In this document: positions 1 to 8,186 of the stretch, piece by piece
How positions within the stretch are numbered: the first letter of the stretch is position 1
Layout of the letters: each line of letters starts with the position of its first letter
Assembly: GCF_005889725.1 (NCBI RefSeq)
Contig: NZ_VCKX01000108.1
Span: forward strand, 1 to 37,433
Direction: 5' to 3'
From: Nonomuraea zeae
GTDB lineage: Bacteria; Actinomycetota; Actinomycetes; Streptosporangiales; Streptosporangiaceae
Length of the DNA: 37,433 bases
Notes under the pieces: generated by a model
Databases searched by the model: none
What the model saw: only the letters and a program-made list of their open reading frames with translations
Told to the model about the DNA's origin: nothing
Position numbers and translations under genes: made by a program

Positions 1-28
1 CCCGCCCGCCGCCTGAGCGGCGCCGCGG

Positions 29-442
29 TTACGCGCGCAGCGCCCATTCGACTCCCGGGCAGCGGTCCATGACGACGCTCAGCCCGGCGTCGAGTGCCCG
101 CTGGGCCGCGGCCTCGTCGATCACGCCGAGCGGCAGCCACACCGCCCCCGCGCCCGCCGCGATGGCCTCGTCCACCGCCTCCGCCGCGAACTCCGAGCGC
201 CGGTAGATCCCGACGACGTCCACCGTCCCCGGCACCTCGGCCAGCGAGGCGTATCCGGGCTCGCCCAGCACGCTCTCGGCGTCGGGGTGGACCGGGACGA
301 TCCGCTTGCCCCGCGACTGGAGCAGGCGGGCCTGGTCGTAGGCGGTGCGCTCGGGGTTGTCGCTCAGGCCCACGAACGCCCACGTCCGCGACTCGTGGAG
401 CAGGCGCTTGATGACGTCCTCTGCGGCGAAACGGTTCTCCAT
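29..442 (-). CDS. CoA-binding domain protein (YccU-like)
   Basis: A 137-residue protein that is almost entirely one CoA-binding Rossmann domain of the YccU type. The N-terminal strand and glycine turn (AFVGLSDNPERTAYD) are followed by the IVPVHP strand, the GEPGYASLAEVPGTVDVV segment and a late conserved cysteine in MDRCPGVE, all in the family order. Such proteins are cytosolic and bind CoA or a related nucleotide; no reaction is established for most of them. ATG at 442 is chosen; an in-frame TTG at 448 is possible and neither has a clear ribosome site. It is transcribed away from the unknown gene pair at 566. The family call is firm and the role is not known. Confidence 0.85.
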   Translation of the reverse strand: MENRFAAEDVIKRLLHESRTWAFVGLSDNPERTAYDQARLLQSRGKRIVPVHPDAESVLGEPGYASLAEVPGTVDVVGIYRRSEFAAEAVDEAIAAGAGAVWLPLGVIDEAAAQRALDAGLSVVMDRCPGVEWALRA

Positions 443-565
443 GAACAAGGCAACGCCCGCGGCCCCCGGGAACTTCCGTCTGAGTACGCCTTACTCATGC
501 GCCACGCCCGGCCCCGCCGGACCCTGGAGGCGATGGGGGACATCGTACGAGGGGGAGTGGTGCAC

Positions 566-3262
566 GTGCTGATCGTCACGTTCGCGGGCCGGACCGCGAT
601 TCCCGGGCCCACGGCGGGCACCGGATACAGCATCTGGTCCTATCGGGTGGACTCGACTAACCCGGGGCCCGGCGGGGGAGGGGAGCTCAACCCCGGGCAG
701 CGCGTAGCGCTCGGGCTGCCGCGCCAGGTGGACGTGCGCGGCCCCGACCAGTACCCGGGCGTGCCGCAGCTCGACGGCACGTTCGTGCTGCGCGACGCCG
801 CCTCCAGCCGCGTGTACGCGGGCCGCCAGATCACCTCGCCGGGCCCGCAGACGATCTCGTTCGTCGCGCCGTCGGTGGACTCCTCGTACGAGATGCTCGT
901 CGCCAAGGCCCCGCAGGGCCAGTCGCTCGCGTCGGTGCCGTACCTCGCGGGGACCGGCACCACGCCGCAGACCCTCCAGGTCATGACCGGGCCGATGGCC
1001 GGCGCGCCGGTGTTCAACGGGCGCCCGCCCGCCGACTTCACCGGCACCCTGCCCTACGCCAGCGAGCTGTTCGGCGTCTACCAGCCGCTGGCCGGGTGGT
1101 TCGGCCAGCAGGGCGCGCTGCGCGCCGCGCGGGGCCTGGCCGGCGAGCCACTGGCACTCGAAGGAGCGTCCGGCGGGCTGGACGAGGAGGCGCTGGTCGC
1201 GCTCGCCGCGCGGTTCGACGCGCTCGCACAGGGCGTGCTGTCGCCGGTCGGCCTGGTCAACCTGTTCAGGCAGTACTTCTTCGAGTTCGACACCTTCCTC
1301 GGCGGCCCGGCCGGCCACCTGTGGATCAGCCCGGGCGGGACGGTCGAGGTGGTCGAGAGCGGCACCCGCCGTACCCTGATCGAGCAGAGCGCCGAGCAGT
1401 CGGAGGAGAGCTCGCGCCGGGTCGAGGAGAGCCTGACCGAGCAGGACGACCTCGCCGACGCGGTCAAGGAGGACAACGCCAACGACACCAACCTCGGCGT
1501 CAGCGCCAGCGGCGGTGTCGACACCGGCGTCTACCACGCCGACGCCAGCGCCAGCTTCGCGCTGCAGACCACGGTCAAGCGCTCCTCGGAGCAGACGCAC
1601 AAGCACACCCGCACGCAGAGCGCCAAGGCCACCAGCGAGATCAAGCGGAACTTCAAGACCACGTTCAAGACGGTCACCGAGACGACCGACACCACCAGCC
1701 GCCGCTACGTCGTCCAGAACACCACCGACGAGCTGGTCAACTACGAGCTGCGGCGCAAGATGCGCAAGGTCGGCGTCCAGGTGCAGCACATCGGGGCGCG
1801 GCTGAGCTGGCAGGTCTACCTCGACGCGCCGGGCCGCGCGCTCGGCCTGGGCGAGCTGGTGCACGTCGTCACCGCCCCCGACCTGACCGCGGTGCCCAAG
1901 CCGGAGATCACGCCCCGCCCGGCCGACCAGCAGGTCACCCACCACCTCGCGGTGCCGTTCGTGCTCTACCAGGGGGCCGACGACGAGGCGGAGAACACCT
2001 ACCAGACCTCCTCCGAGAACATCAACCACGGCATCTTCCGCCCCGACGTGGGCGCGAACGACATCATCGAGTTCAGGTTCGACTTCCCGCTGCCGCCCCC
2101 GCCGCCCGGCTGCGTGCTGAAGAAGATCGGCATGCTCGACTTCCACGGCGCGCAGGTCAGGTTCACCACCGACGCCGCCGACCTCGGCGTCAACCCCGAC
2201 CCGGCGACCAACGTGCTGAAGGTCCGGCTGACCTACGCCAACTTCGAGGGGCGCAAGTTCCTGCCGTTCGACGCGGTCATGGTCTACGCGCCGACGCCCG
2301 AGTCGCAGCAGGCCGTGGACGCGGCCAACGCCGCCGCGCAGGACGCCTACGACCGGCGCATCGCCGCGCTCCAGCACGAGGCGTACGGGGCGGCGGTGCG
2401 CGACCGCCTGCGGCTGGTCAGCGGCATGCGGCCGCGGCCCTCGCGGGACCTGCGCGACGAGGAGCGCCAGACCGTCTACGGCCACCTGATCCGCAAGCTG
2501 CGCCTCTTCGAGGACGACCACCTCGGCTCCGAGCTGATCAGGCAGATCTTCGACGTGGACGAGATGCTGTACTTCGTCGCCCCCGACTACTGGCGCCCGT
2601 CCGCTGTGCCCGCCCCGGGACCGGACAGCACCGGCAAGTACCCGGTGCCGCCGCCGCCCTGGAACGCGCAGGATCCCGCCGTCCTCGGCGGGCAGACCGT
2701 GCTCACCTGGTACGCGCACACCGACGCCAGCAACGTCCTCGACGAGCAGCAGCATCCCGCCAAGCAGTGGCGGGTCAACTACCTCGTCACCGAGCATACC
2801 CGGCCGGCCCCGCTGGGCAGCTCGCTCGGCTGGCTGATCCAGGCGGACGGCGACGAGCGGCGCAACGAGTTCGTCAACGCGGCCTGGGCCAAGGCGGTCC
2901 TGCCCGTGCGGCCCGGCCACGAGCTGGAGGCGCTCAAATGGCTGGCCCAGGCGAACGTCGAAGGCGAGGCCGGACTCGCCCTGCCCTACCCGGCGCAGCC
3001 CGGCGATCCGCCCGCCTACCAGGGCAAGACCGTCGGCCAGGTGCTCGACCTGCTCGCCTCCGACCTCCAGGCGGCCAACACCGACGTCACCAGGACGCTG
3101 GCGACGGAGGAGGTCTTCGAGACCGGGTTCGACCCGCTGGACGGCGGGTTCCGGCCCGCGGCGCCGTACCAGGTGTTCGACCAGTGGGTGGAGGTCCTGC
3201 CGACCGACCAGGTGGTGGCGGTGCAGGTCCGCTACGACCCCAAGACCGGGCAGCAGCTCTGA
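566..3262 (+). CDS. Large hypothetical protein with coiled-coil region, first gene of an unknown pair
   Basis: About 898 residues; I do not recognise the family. It has no signal peptide and no clear membrane segment. Visible parts: an N-terminal beta-rich region; a charged Glu/Gln/Ser-rich coiled coil near residues 271-300 (IEQSAEQSEESSRRVEES); a Thr/Ser/Lys-rich stretch near 333-385 leading to a conserved-looking block (RRYVVQNTTDELVNYELRRK); a proline run near 508-516; and a second alanine-rich helix near 578-615. Starts: GTG codons at 557, 560 and 566 are in frame, and GAGGGGGA at 549-556 best serves 566. ATG 533 has GGAGG only 2 nt upstream. The next gene begins 1 nt after the stop, so the two are surely co-translated and may form one complex. 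Confidence 0.75.
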   Translation: MLIVTFAGRTAIPGPTAGTGYSIWSYRVDSTNPGPGGGGELNPGQRVALGLPRQVDVRGPDQYPGVPQLDGTFVLRDAASSRVYAGRQITSPGPQTISFVAPSVDSSYEMLVAKAPQGQSLASVPYLAGTGTTPQTLQVMTGPMAGAPVFNGRPPADFTGTLPYASELFGVYQPLAGWFGQQGALRAARGLAGEPLALEGASGGLDEEALVALAARFDALAQGVLSPVGLVNLFRQYFFEFDTFLGGPAGHLWISPGGTVEVVESGTRRTLIEQSAEQSEESSRRVEESLTEQDDLADAVKEDNANDTNLGVSASGGVDTGVYHADASASFALQTTVKRSSEQTHKHTRTQSAKATSEIKRNFKTTFKTVTETTDTTSRRYVVQNTTDELVNYELRRKMRKVGVQVQHIGARLSWQVYLDAPGRALGLGELVHVVTAPDLTAVPKPEITPRPADQQVTHHLAVPFVLYQGADDEAENTYQTSSENINHGIFRPDVGANDIIEFRFDFPLPPPPPGCVLKKIGMLDFHGAQVRFTTDAADLGVNPDPATNVLKVRLTYANFEGRKFLPFDAVMVYAPTPESQQAVDAANAAAQDAYDRRIAALQHEAYGAAVRDRLRLVSGMRPRPSRDLRDEERQTVYGHLIRKLRLFEDDHLGSELIRQIFDVDEMLYFVAPDYWRPSAVPAPGPDSTGKYPVPPPPWNAQDPAVLGGQTVLTWYAHTDASNVLDEQQHPAKQWRVNYLVTEHTRPAPLGSSLGWLIQADGDERRNEFVNAAWAKAVLPVRPGHELEALKWLAQANVEGEAGLALPYPAQPGDPPAYQGKTVGQVLDLLASDLQAANTDVTRTLATEEVFETGFDPLDGGFRPAAPYQVFDQWVEVLPTDQVVAVQVRYDPKTGQQL

Positions 3263-3263
3263 C

Positions 3264-4985
3264 ATGGCCTTCACGACGACCGTCCGGTGGCGGCGGCGCG
3301 GCGAGAAAGGGCATCCCCTGCTGCGGGGCGCGGTACAGGTCGAGGTGCGCGCCCTCGCACCGGCCGAGCTGGCCGGCTGGGCCGATCCCGCGGCGGGGCG
3401 GCCGTGCCCGGCGGCGGGCGCGGCCAGCGAGGTGGCCGCCTCCTTCACCGTTCCCGACACGGCGGCGGGGTTGCGGCTGACCTTCACCGTCCGGCTGCGC
3501 GCGGCCGGGCAGGACGAGGAAGCGCTCTCTGTCGTCCAGCGGCTCACCGTGGCCAGGCCGGGGGTGCTCGTGCCCGACGCCTACCAGCTCGACCGCTTCG
3601 CCGTGCAGCTCAGGCGGCGCGGCGGCGGAGGCGAGGTGCTGCAGGAGGTGCCGAGCACGCAGCCGGCCGGCCTGCGGCGCTTCTTCGGCCGCCACCCGCT
3701 CCTGCGGATGGCGGCCGGGGACACCCCGGAGATCGACACCGAGTTCCTCGACGCCACCAACCTGTGGTGGGCGCTGCACTTCCGGGTCTGCCAGAACAAC
3801 CGCGAGGACGGGTTCAACCCCTGGTACCTGGAGCCGGCCTGCAACGACCGCCCCGGCCGGCTGCGCGTGCTGCTCAACACGCGGGTCACGCCCATGCTGT
3901 GGTTCGCGAGCCTGCCGCCCGAGCTGGACCTGCCCGACGAGACCTCGGTCGGCGGATACGTGTTCTTCCGGCCCATCGCCAGCGCCTACGCCTACCCCTC
4001 GACCTGGCCCGACGTGCTCTCCGCGCCGGTCCACGCGACCACCGGCCTGCGGAACCTGTGCCGGTACGTGCTCCGGGGCCACACCAGGACCGGCAAGACC
4101 AAGATCACGGGGCTGCCGGACTGGCACCAGCTCCTCGACCACAGCCCCGACGCCGGCCACCCGCTCAACGGATACGCGTTCCTGCCCTGCGGCATGGAGC
4201 ACGCCCTGGACAGGACCGCGCCCCGGCTCGTCTCCGACACCCGGTCCCTGCGGGTGCTGCTGCTGCCCGTGCCCGAGAAGAACAGCCCGGTCTTCCGCTA
4301 CGGCGGCAACGCCGGGCCGGGCAACACCGCCCGCCTGGCGGCCGCGATCAGGCTGCTGTGGACCAGGGGCGGGTTCGGCGGGCCGGGGCAGCAGTTGCTG
4401 GAGGCCGGGGAGATCGCCCCGCCGCAGCCGCCCCAGCCGGGGCTCGCCGCGCCGGCGAAGGGGACGCTCCGGGTGGCGCGGGACGTGTGGGCGGGCGCGT
4501 ACAGCAGCGCGGGCGACGCGCTGTGGGCGCTGCTCGACGACCCGGGCAACCGCGCCGGCGTGGCGCGGGCGCTCGTCTTCGACACCGTGCGCTTCGACGA
4601 TCCGGGACAGGCCCGGCTGCTGGCCACCGCCAAGGCCCGCGCCGCGGGGCGCGGCCCGGGACTGCAGGTACGCATCGTGTGGAGCCCGTCGGCGATGCGC
4701 CACGCCCCGACGCCCGAGTTCCTCGGGGCTCTGCGCGGGCACGGCGCGCAGCCGGTCGTCTGGCCCAAGGCGGGCGACAGCTACTTCCGCGCGCCGCCCA
4801 ACCCCGCCAACCCCTGGGCGGAGTACGTCTTCGCCGACGCCAAGCCCTGGACGGCCGCCCAGTTCCCGCCGGACAAGCTGGTCGACTGGTGGCACCAGTT
4901 CGCGGTCTTCGCCGGCGAGGAGATCCACGGCGACCCCAGGGATCCCGGCTCGATCAGCTTCATGGAGGCCACGATGGCGCCCTGA
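3264..4985 (+). CDS. Hypothetical protein, second gene of the unknown pair
   Basis: A 573-residue protein of unknown family with no signal peptide or membrane span. The first ~110 residues look like a beta-sandwich. The middle is rich in Trp, His and Cys (LWWALHFRVCQNNRED, DWHQLLDHSPDAGHP, FLPCGMEHALD). A proline/glycine linker near residue 390 precedes a C-terminal alpha/beta part that ends in a Trp/Phe-rich helix (LVDWWHQFAVFAGEEIHG). No textbook catalytic motif stands out, although the conserved-looking D, H and C residues leave room for an enzyme. The ATG lies 1 nt beyond the stop of the upstream gene with no separate promoter, which argues for obligate co-expression. It may extend into an operon with the PRC-barrel gene 83 nt downstream. 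Confidence 0.75.
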   Translation: MAFTTTVRWRRRGEKGHPLLRGAVQVEVRALAPAELAGWADPAAGRPCPAAGAASEVAASFTVPDTAAGLRLTFTVRLRAAGQDEEALSVVQRLTVARPGVLVPDAYQLDRFAVQLRRRGGGGEVLQEVPSTQPAGLRRFFGRHPLLRMAAGDTPEIDTEFLDATNLWWALHFRVCQNNREDGFNPWYLEPACNDRPGRLRVLLNTRVTPMLWFASLPPELDLPDETSVGGYVFFRPIASAYAYPSTWPDVLSAPVHATTGLRNLCRYVLRGHTRTGKTKITGLPDWHQLLDHSPDAGHPLNGYAFLPCGMEHALDRTAPRLVSDTRSLRVLLLPVPEKNSPVFRYGGNAGPGNTARLAAAIRLLWTRGGFGGPGQQLLEAGEIAPPQPPQPGLAAPAKGTLRVARDVWAGAYSSAGDALWALLDDPGNRAGVARALVFDTVRFDDPGQARLLATAKARAAGRGPGLQVRIVWSPSAMRHAPTPEFLGALRGHGAQPVVWPKAGDSYFRAPPNPANPWAEYVFADAKPWTAAQFPPDKLVDWWHQFAVFAGEEIHGDPRDPGSISFMEATMAP

Positions 4986-5068
4986 CGGACTTCCACGGAG
5001 GGATCACCTCTTGCCCAAGAAACGGCACCGGGCTCCCCGGCCCGCGGGCAGGCGGGTAGGCACGACTC

Positions 5069-5425
5069 ATGACGATCGAGGGCATGTGGAAGTTCCGGCC
5101 GGAGCTCGGGACGCACGAAGGGCTGGAGCTGGTCGAATACGAGGTGGAGGCGCAGGACGGGAAGATCGGCAAGGTGGACGCGGCCAGCAACGAGGTCGGT
5201 GACAGCTACCTCGTCGTGGACGTCCACCCGTGGCTGTTCGGCAAGAAGGTGCTGCTTCCCGCCGCCACGGTGGAGCGCATCGACGAGGACCACCGCAAGC
5301 TGTACGTCTCGCGCACCAAGGAGGAGATCAAGAACGCGCCGGAGTACCACGAGCCCGCGCACGAGGACCCGCGCTACCGCGACGAGGTCGGCGGCTACTA
5401 CGCGAGGTTCCCCGGCACGATGTGA
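5069..5425 (+). CDS. PRC-barrel domain protein
   Basis: A 118-residue cytosolic protein. Residues ~15-85 form a PRC-barrel beta-barrel (EYEVEAQDGKIGKVDAAS, then SYLVVDVHPWLFGKKVLLPA), the fold shared by RimM and the photosynthetic reaction-centre H subunit. The tail is acidic and tyrosine-rich (EYHEPAHEDPRYRDEVGGYY), as in actinobacterial stress-related PRC proteins. Members of this small family are thought to be adaptors; no activity is established. The ATG at 5069 is the only good start; the ribosome site is weak (GGCGGG about 10 nt upstream). It follows the unknown gene pair in the same direction with an 83-nt gap, so co-transcription is possible but unproven. Confidence 0.8.
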   Translation: MTIEGMWKFRPELGTHEGLELVEYEVEAQDGKIGKVDAASNEVGDSYLVVDVHPWLFGKKVLLPAATVERIDEDHRKLYVSRTKEEIKNAPEYHEPAHEDPRYRDEVGGYYARFPGTM

Positions 5426-5611
5426 CCACCCGGGGCCTGGCGCGCCGTGCGGGCCTGGAGGAGGTCGGCCAGGAAGTGCGGCAGGGCGGCCGACGTCGTC
5501 GCCGAGGTCGCCGGAGCCGGTCCGCGGGCGACGGGCCGGTGCTCCGAGTGCCGTCAGGGCCTGTCACTCCGAGAATACGCACAAGCCTCATCCCATTCGC
5601 GTGACCTGAGG

Positions 5612-5634
5612 TTGTCAGTGGGCAGGATTAGCTT
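5612..5634 (+). promoter_or_regulatory. RecA-NDp / PafBC-type promoter of the ECF sigma gene
   Basis: The sequence TTGTCAGTG (5612-5620), 8 nt, TA (5629-5630), 3 nt, T (5634) matches every fixed position of the actinobacterial RecA-NDp consensus TTGTCRGTG-N8-TA-N3-T. That promoter class is recognised with help from PafBC during the LexA-independent DNA damage response. The predicted transcript starts near 5641, about 85 nt before the sigma factor GTG. Confidence 0.7.
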
Positions 5635-5640
5635 GGGTGG

Positions 5641-5663
5641 TGTCGTCCCGTTATGGGATGACA
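5641..5663 (+). promoter_or_regulatory. 9-bp hairpin at the predicted 5' end of the sigma factor mRNA
   Basis: TGTCGTCCC (5641-5649), loop GTTAT, GGGATGACA (5655-5663). As RNA all nine positions pair, one as G-U. Because it begins just where the RecA-NDp-type promoter should start transcription, it would sit at the very 5' end of the message, as a stabilising stem or a protein target. As DNA it could instead be an operator. Confidence 0.5.
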
Positions 5664-5725
5664 CAGGCTCCGGGGTGGTCCCGATGCCATGGATGTCCCA
5701 GCGTTCGACCGGAGGGGAAGCGATC

Positions 5726-6364
5726 GTGCGGTCTTTCGCGGGCGGGGTGCTGCCCCCGGATGACGTCGTCGTGACGGCTCTGCGCGCAGGAGACGAGGCG
5801 ATGTTCGCGGCACTGCTCGACACCTGGTCCGGAGGCATGCTGCGAGTCGCCAGGTCCTACGTGACCACCGACTCCTTCGCCGAGGAGGTCGTCCAGGACA
5901 CGTGGCTGGCGGTGATCGGCGGGATCGACGACTTCGAGGGCCGCTCCTCGGTCAAGACGTGGGTCTACCGCATCCTGATCAACACCGCGAAGAAGCGCAG
6001 CGTGCGGGAAAGCCGCACGCTGCCGTGGAGCTTCTTCGAGGCGGACGGCGACCGCGGCGGCGACAAGTGGCACGGTCCCGTGCCCGAAGGCGGCTGGCGC
6101 GAGACGCCCGCGGCCTGGCCGACGCCCGAGGGCGAGGCGCTGGCCGCCGAGATGCGCGGGCTGATCGCCGAGGCGCTGGCCAGGCTGCCGCCGCGGCAGC
6201 GGGTCGTGCTCACTCTGCGCGACGTGGAAGGCTATTCCTCCGACGAGGTCTGCGAGATGCTGGAGATCTCCGCGGCCAACCAGCGGGTCCTGCTGCACCG
6301 CGCCCGTGAGGCGGTGCGGGGCTGGCTCGCCGACTACTTCGAGTCCGTGAAGCAGCCCGATTAG
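5726..6364 (+). CDS. ECF RNA polymerase sigma factor
   Basis: A 212-residue group IV sigma factor. Region 2 spans roughly residues 20-85 (FAALLDTWSGGMLRVA, AEEVVQDTWLAV, SSVKTWVYRILINTAKKR, the last being the -10 recognition helix). A loose acidic/tryptophan linker follows, then region 4 near 150-205 (LPPRQRVVLTLRDVEGYSSDEVCEMLEI, helix-turn-helix, ending HRAREAVRGWL). GTG 5726 is chosen because GGAGGGG lies 8 nt upstream and the sigma homology begins just after it. The zinc anti-sigma gene follows in the same direction. The promoter matches the RecA-NDp/PafBC consensus, so DNA damage is the likely inducer; the ergothioneine operon 550 nt downstream is a candidate target (inference). Confidence 0.92.
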   Translation: MRSFAGGVLPPDDVVVTALRAGDEAMFAALLDTWSGGMLRVARSYVTTDSFAEEVVQDTWLAVIGGIDDFEGRSSVKTWVYRILINTAKKRSVRESRTLPWSFFEADGDRGGDKWHGPVPEGGWRETPAAWPTPEGEALAAEMRGLIAEALARLPPRQRVVLTLRDVEGYSSDEVCEMLEISAANQRVLLHRAREAVRGWLADYFESVKQPD

Positions 6365-6437
6365 CTCGCGGCTGCGCCCCACCGAGAAGAACACGATCGC
6401 TTTACGCCCCCTTTCCGGCCGTGGAGCGGCACAATAA

Positions 6438-6489
6438 GTGAAGCGGTTCATTCCAGCAGATAGGGCGGTCAACGTCGTGAAGCGGTTCA
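6438..6489 (+). repeat. 13-bp direct repeat at the anti-sigma start
   Basis: GTGAAGCGGTTCA occurs at 6438-6450 and 6477-6489, exactly 39 nt apart and in frame, giving two alternative GTG starts that each encode VKRF. Confidence 0.9.
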
Positions 6490-6716
6490 CCTGTGACGAA
6501 CTGGTGGAACTCACTACCGCCTACCTCGACTTTGCCCTCGACCCGGCGGAGCGGGACGGCGTACGAGCCCACCTGGCGTGCTGTGAGGGCTGCCGGCGCT
6601 ACGTCGAGCAGCTCCGTGCGAGCATCAGGGCCCTCGGGGACCCGCCGCCGGAGAAGCTGCCCGCCGACGTGCGCGACCGGCTGCTGTCCGCCTTCCGGGA
6701 GCGGCGCCGCACCTGA
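6477..6716 (+). CDS. Zinc-finger (zf-HC2/ZAS) anti-sigma factor
   Basis: A 79-residue soluble protein with the zinc anti-sigma signature: CDELVELTTAYLDFALDPAERDGVRAH.. followed by H-x3-C-x2-C (HLACCEGC), then a helix (RRYVEQLRASIRAL) that normally wraps its sigma. It has no membrane segment, so like RsrA it should work in the cytoplasm, possibly sensing thiol oxidation or zinc. It lies 112 nt after the sigma gene and is surely its partner. Start choice is uncertain: GTG 6477 (AGGGCGG 8 nt upstream) or GTG 6438. Both begin VKRF because the 13 bases GTGAAGCGGTTCA are duplicated. Confidence 0.85.
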   Translation: MKRFTCDELVELTTAYLDFALDPAERDGVRAHLACCEGCRRYVEQLRASIRALGDPPPEKLPADVRDRLLSAFRERRRT

Positions 6717-6727
6717 CCGGCGCGGGC

Positions 6728-6774
6728 GCCGCCGTACTCGCCCGGCAGGTGCCGCCGTGCTCGCCTTGGCAGGT
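6728..6774 (+). repeat. Imperfect 23-24 nt tandem repeat after the anti-sigma gene
   Basis: Two adjacent copies of GCCGCCGTRCTCGCC followed by GGCAGGT (6728-6750 and 6751-6774), with a decayed third start at about 6776. It lies in the non-coding 195 nt before egtA. It is probably drift by slippage in GC-rich DNA; no function is visible. Confidence 0.5.
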
Positions 6775-6911
6775 GTCGCCGGGCCTCGCCTGAGCGCGCG
6801 TCGCCGCACGTCAACGGGCCCTGAGCCCCCTTCGTCCGGCCGCGTTCCGCTCATCCCGGCCTGTCGGCGAAAAATCCGTCTGTAACGATCGCGCGGCTCG
6901 CGGGTCTGTAG

Positions 6912-8186
6912 ATGCATGCGCCACGCGATGGAAAGACGATGATCGGATTGACGGCCGAGGGCACACCGCTGCTGGACGCCTCAGAGGTGGCGGATTTCGC
7001 GCGCCGGTGCTTCCGCCCGTCCACCGCGGACCTGGTGGGCGTGGAGCTGGAATTCCTGGTCTTCGACAGCACGGAGGCCCACAGGCACGTCCCGCTGGCC
7101 AGGGTGGAACGGGCGCTGCCGGCGCTGCCCGGCGGCAGCCGGGTGACGTTCGAGCCGGGCGGCCAGCTCGAACTGTCCGGCCCGGCGGGCGTGCTGCCTG
7201 ACGCGCTGTCCCGCATGGAGGCCGACGTGACCGCCGTGCGCGACGCCCTGCGCCCGGCGGGGCTGGCGCTGGCCGGCGTCGGCCTCGACCCGCTGCGCCC
7301 GGCCCGCCGCCAGCTGACCCTGCCCCGCTACGAGGCGATGGCCGAGTTCCTCGGCGTGCCCTACGGCCCGCTGATGATGTGCTCGACCGCCTCCATCCAG
7401 GTCAACCTGGACCTGGGGGAGCGGCCGTCGGAGCGCTGGGAGCGGGCGCACGCGCTCGGCCCGGTGCTGATGGCGGCCTTCGCCAACTCGCCGCTGACCG
7501 GGGGCCGGCCGAGCGGCTGGATGTCCGGCCGCCAGGCCGTCTGGGACCACCTCGACCGCTCCAGGACCGCCCCCGTGCCCGCCTCCGGCGGCCCCGGCGC
7601 CGACCCGGCCGCCGACTGGGCCGAATACCTGCTGGACGCCCGGCTCATGCTGGTACGCGAGGACGGCGAGCGCTGCCGCCCCGTACGCGACGGCTCGACG
7701 TTCCGCGACTGGCTGGACTCGGGCGACGGGCGCCGGCCCACCGCCGCCGACCTGGCCTACCACGCCACGACCCTCTTCCCGCCCGTGCGGCCCAGGGGCT
7801 GGCTGGAGATCCGCTACCTCGACGCCCAGCACCCGGCGGCCTGGCCGGTGTGCGTGGCCGTGACCCACGCGCTCGTCGCCGACGACCGGGCCGCCGGCGC
7901 CGCGATGGCCGCCGTGGAGCCGTTCGCGGGCTCGTACCAGGAGTCGTGGGGGATGGCGGCGCGGTGCGGGCTGGCCGACCCGGGCCTGCGGCGGGCGGCC
8001 GAGACGTGCTTCCGTGCCGCGCTGGAGGCGCTCCCCCGCCTGGGCGCGGACGCGGCGCTGGCCGGGCAGGTGGCCGCGTTCGCCGACCGGCATGTGACGA
8101 CCGGCCGCTCCCCGGCGGCCGACCTGATGGTTCCGGCGCCGGGACGGTGCGTCCCGGCCTGGCTGAGCGACGAAGGACCCAGATGA
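6912..8186 (+). CDS. egtA: Glutamate-cysteine ligase EgtA (ergothioneine biosynthesis)
   Basis: A 424-residue enzyme of the GCS2-type glutamate-cysteine ligase family. It makes gamma-glutamylcysteine from glutamate, cysteine and ATP, the sulfur donor used by EgtB in the actinobacterial ergothioneine route. Family features seen: GVELEFLVFD early (the acidic metal/glutamate site), FEPGGQLELSGP near residue 80, the MMCSTASIQVNLDLG block near 160, and WLEIRYLDAQ near 300. It opens the egtABCDE operon; the ATGA overlap with egtB (8183-8186) shows coupling. ATG 6912 is kept, but ATG 6939 is an alternative; neither has a strong ribosome site. Confidence 0.93.
   Translation: MHAPRDGKTMIGLTAEGTPLLDASEVADFARRCFRPSTADLVGVELEFLVFDSTEAHRHVPLARVERALPALPGGSRVTFEPGGQLELSGPAGVLPDALSRMEADVTAVRDALRPAGLALAGVGLDPLRPARRQLTLPRYEAMAEFLGVPYGPLMMCSTASIQVNLDLGERPSERWERAHALGPVLMAAFANSPLTGGRPSGWMSGRQAVWDHLDRSRTAPVPASGGPGADPAADWAEYLLDARLMLVREDGERCRPVRDGSTFRDWLDSGDGRRPTAADLAYHATTLFPPVRPRGWLEIRYLDAQHPAAWPVCVAVTHALVADDRAAGAAMAAVEPFAGSYQESWGMAARCGLADPGLRRAAETCFRAALEALPRLGADAALAGQVAAFADRHVTTGRSPAADLMVPAPGRCVPAWLSDEGPR

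Larger units (their letters stand above)
5426..5725. other. Intergenic region upstream of the sigma factor
   Basis: Three hundred bases without a convincing gene. An open frame running in from 5447 joins the sigma frame, but its extra 93 codons do not resemble sigma sequence and would span the promoter and hairpin, so I treat it as non-coding leader. Confidence 0.6.

Noticed and set aside
491..3547. A 1018-codon open frame on the minus strand opposite the first unknown gene
   Set aside because: Composition is Arg/Gly/Val-rich with no domain, as expected from the antisense of GC-rich codons; the plus-strand frame has structured, varied protein sequence and a tight partner.
5447..5725. N-terminal extension of the first sigma factor
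   Set aside because: The frame is open, but the extra residues do not look like sigma and would cover the promoter and hairpin; GTG 5726 has a strong ribosome site.
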